Source of the DNA: Hydractinia symbiolongicarpus
Lineage: Eukaryota; Cnidaria; Hydrozoa; Anthoathecata; Hydractiniidae
NCBI RefSeq assembly: GCF_029227915.1
Contig: NC_079882.1
Span: 26,665,001-26,729,000, forward strand
DNA: 64,000 nt
Direction: 5' to 3'
This document shows positions 61,833 through 64,000 of the stretch, piece after piece. Made by a program: the position numbers and the translations under genes. Positions within the stretch are counted from its first letter, which is position 1; every line of letters starts with the position of its first letter. The notes under the pieces are model-generated. The model was given only the letters and a program-made list of their open reading frames with translations. It was not told the DNA's origin and ran no database searches.

Positions 61833-63946
61833 TCAATCGTCCTAAAAGAAAAGGATGTTACTATGGCAACGAAGTGAAATTATTACGTCAGAATACCACC
61901 TAAGTTAAGAATAAATACTTTCCGTATTTCTTAAAAATTAGATGATTTCCTATCGATTATTTTTTTCTTATGAAAAAATAAACTTGAAAGACGTAAAAAA
62001 TTATTGAACACCTTTTTCGGGTTGTTGGTTCTCGAGGCTAAAAGGTAAGCTTTTAATTTTGTCGCATACATATCACACAATATTCATATCTACTCCACTT
62101 GAGTAGTCTCGGTTTTGCTTTTTAAGGTATACTTCTGAATTAATGTCACAAATTTTTTTTTGTGCTTCTCTGTTGCACTTATTTACCTTAACACTGTAAC
62201 AATATCTGCTGAACAATTATTTTTAAGAAAAAAAAAATAACACCGTTGGAGTGCCCAGCTTTGCTACCTTAGTTTTATCTTGATATTCTTGTAAACAAAT
62301 CCTTGCACCCAAACCTATGTGTTGACAAATGAAATGAGGATATTTGAGCAACTGACGCCAACAACTCACTTACCCATTCGTCTTCATCGACACCTTCAAA
62401 GTTATCTTGTTCCAATTTATCATCGACATCCAACTTTCCCATCATGGCGTTTATTAACTGTCAGAAGAATATAATACAATATGCAATTCTTAATGGCGAG
62501 AATGCGAAAAAGGCGCTGTAAAATTATTCACACCTGATCTTAATTTTAGCACCAAAAGTTGCTTAGCAGTTGCTCATGACAAGATTTTTTTTTGTCGAAT
62601 CTGAAAGTTCATAGTTAAGTAACTTTTATTTAAAATTTTTTTGTAAAACGCCCATCATGGAAAATATGCCACCCAGCATTTTCCGTCTTTCTTTCTACCA
62701 AAAAACACATAATTTTCTACCAAAAAACACATAATAAAACAAGTCCTTCTTGCACACAAAGCCCAATATTAGCACATAGCACATAGTGGCCCACGTTATT
62801 TTATATATAGACTAACAAAAAATGATCTATCAAGTTTTAAAATATGTTACTTCGGATTTTTTTTCTTCGTCAGTCTTTTCTGACAAAATATCTTGACTGC
62901 AATACTTCGATGCTTTGGGAGCTTCCTTCGGTGCTTCACTTACTGCAACAAAATAAAATAAAAAATAAAAAATAAAATCAGGAATATGTATGTGTGAAAA
63001 ATAAATAAGATGTACTGACATTTCTTCATATTTGTTGGTTGCAGAGAAATCCACTCTTGTGCTCGATCACAACCATCCAACCACTCTTCGCCAGACATAG
63101 TTGCTTTCCACGACACTCGTACGTCAGAATACAAATCGTCCTGGAAATATTCCATCTACACAAGAAAACAGTAAAAACTTGTTTCATCTTATCTTATAAT
63201 ACAAATAAAATCATCCACACCTCCAAATTTACATACCTTGACCCTTGGAACAGTTAAGGAAATCAATTCAATATGCGATTTAGTTAAACGAGCAGCTCTG
63301 GCAAATTCAATTTTTCGAACATCGACGATGTCTTTTCGCAGAAACGACACAGCCTGAACAAGAATAAAATAAAAATTGCAGCAAAGAAAAAAACAGACGT
63401 TTAAAGAATAAATATAGGAAGTACTCGTTACTTGATGTTGTTTGCCCATGTAAACATGCGACAAAGGGTGAAAATAGGGCTCCTTCTCGTGCACTTCAAA
63501 AGCGTATATAACACTATCACCCTAAAAATAATTTCAGCATTATTTAAAGATGGAACCAGCTTTGTGTTATCTTTAATGCCACGTGATAGAACATACCTTC
63601 CCAGTTGCAAATAAAGTACAACTAGCTTCATCGTAATGGAGACTAAGTACTGATGGAGAAGTATCTAAATTGTCAGTGTTAGTAAGTAACTTCAAATCTT
63701 CGTTATATACAAACAGACTTCGGCCAGATCTATGAAATAAAAATAATTTTATCAAGATCTTGTAACGTCTATTTTACAATGCTACTGAGAGTCAAGCAAA
63801 CAAATTCAAGTTACAATTTTTACACAACGCGTTTTTTTAAAGTTGAAGAATCGTTACCCAGAAACTGTTGACACAACAAGCCAATTATTTTTGGGTCCAC
63901 ACCATGTCACTCTAGCACCGCGCGTGACAACAGGACCAGTTCCTTC
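61833..63946 (-). CDS. CORO7: Coronin-7, C-terminal exons (5' part outside window)
   Basis: Tandem-beta-propeller coronin acting in Golgi trafficking and F-actin regulation. Visible exons: 63858-63946, 63597-63729, 63432-63521, 63237-63353, 63020-63155, 62851-62942, 62374-62457, 61833-61841, all joined in frame. They encode the last WD40 blades of the second propeller (RGARVTWCGPKNNWLVVS, GRSLFVYNEDLK, ATGKGDSVIYAFEV), the conserved coronin tail (DVRKIEFARAARL, MEYFQDDLYSDVRVSW, MSGEEWLDG) and an acidic end, DEDEWDD. The tail is the acidic segment typical of coronin-7/POD-1. The final coding exon has just nine bases (Asp-Asp-stop). Short coronins lack this combination. Confidence 0.92.
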
Positions 63947-64000
63947 CTAATAAAAAAAAAATTACAAATATACACTTAAACAACGAATCAACTAAACAAT

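Overview
The window is eukaryotic: AT-rich, with short exons that join in frame across GT/AG introns, and many mobile elements. The host genes (NMDA-like glutamate receptors, RBX1, aminopeptidase O, a Goliath/RNF130-type E3 ligase, coronin-7) and the element families (Polinton/Maverick, CACTA-like, CR1/Jockey-like LINE, Helitron-like) suggest an early-branching animal. My best guess is a cnidarian, probably a hydrozoan; this is inference from style, not a species call. All splice sites and exon joins were worked out by eye from phase and protein similarity.

Layout. 1-7.7 kb: two tandem minus-strand NMDA-like ionotropic glutamate receptor genes. The right one (3591-7667) is complete, five exons and 754 aa; the left one runs off the window start. 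A TTAA-flanked MITE separates them. 8.2-8.6 kb: LINE fragment. 8.7-21.2 kb: a decayed Polinton/Maverick with major capsid protein, integrase, packaging ATPase and protein-primed DNA polymerase B remnants plus several Polinton-type ORFs, mostly interrupted. 21.66-29.56 kb: an apparently intact 7.9-kb DNA transposon. It has CCCTG...CAGGG ends, arrays of AAGATCTT-type repeats at both ends, a six-exon CACTA/tnp2-like transposase (875 aa, minus) and a divergent ten-exon BEN-domain gene (331 aa, plus).

30.5-34.6 kb: RBX1 (110 aa). 35.2-39.6 kb: one or two plus-strand genes I do not recognise. 40.0-52.8 kb: aminopeptidase O, 15 exons, about 807 aa, with a pogo-like MITE, a Helitron-like element, a 128-bp tandem repeat and a 5'-truncated LINE in its introns. 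54.3-58.1 kb: an RNF130/Goliath-like E3 ligase (367 aa, minus). 58.8-61.8 kb: repeat-rich intergenic DNA. 61.8-64 kb: the 3' end of coronin-7 (minus), running off the window end.

Most interesting: (1) the CACTA-like element pairs its transposase with a BEN-domain protein from a 176-bp shared intergenic region; (2) Polinton genes share a start motif, (T)AATAAA(G)ATG, and perfect or near-perfect stem-loops lie at several gene ends, suggesting element-specific transcription signals; (3) an unknown upstream gene can splice in frame into aminopeptidase O.
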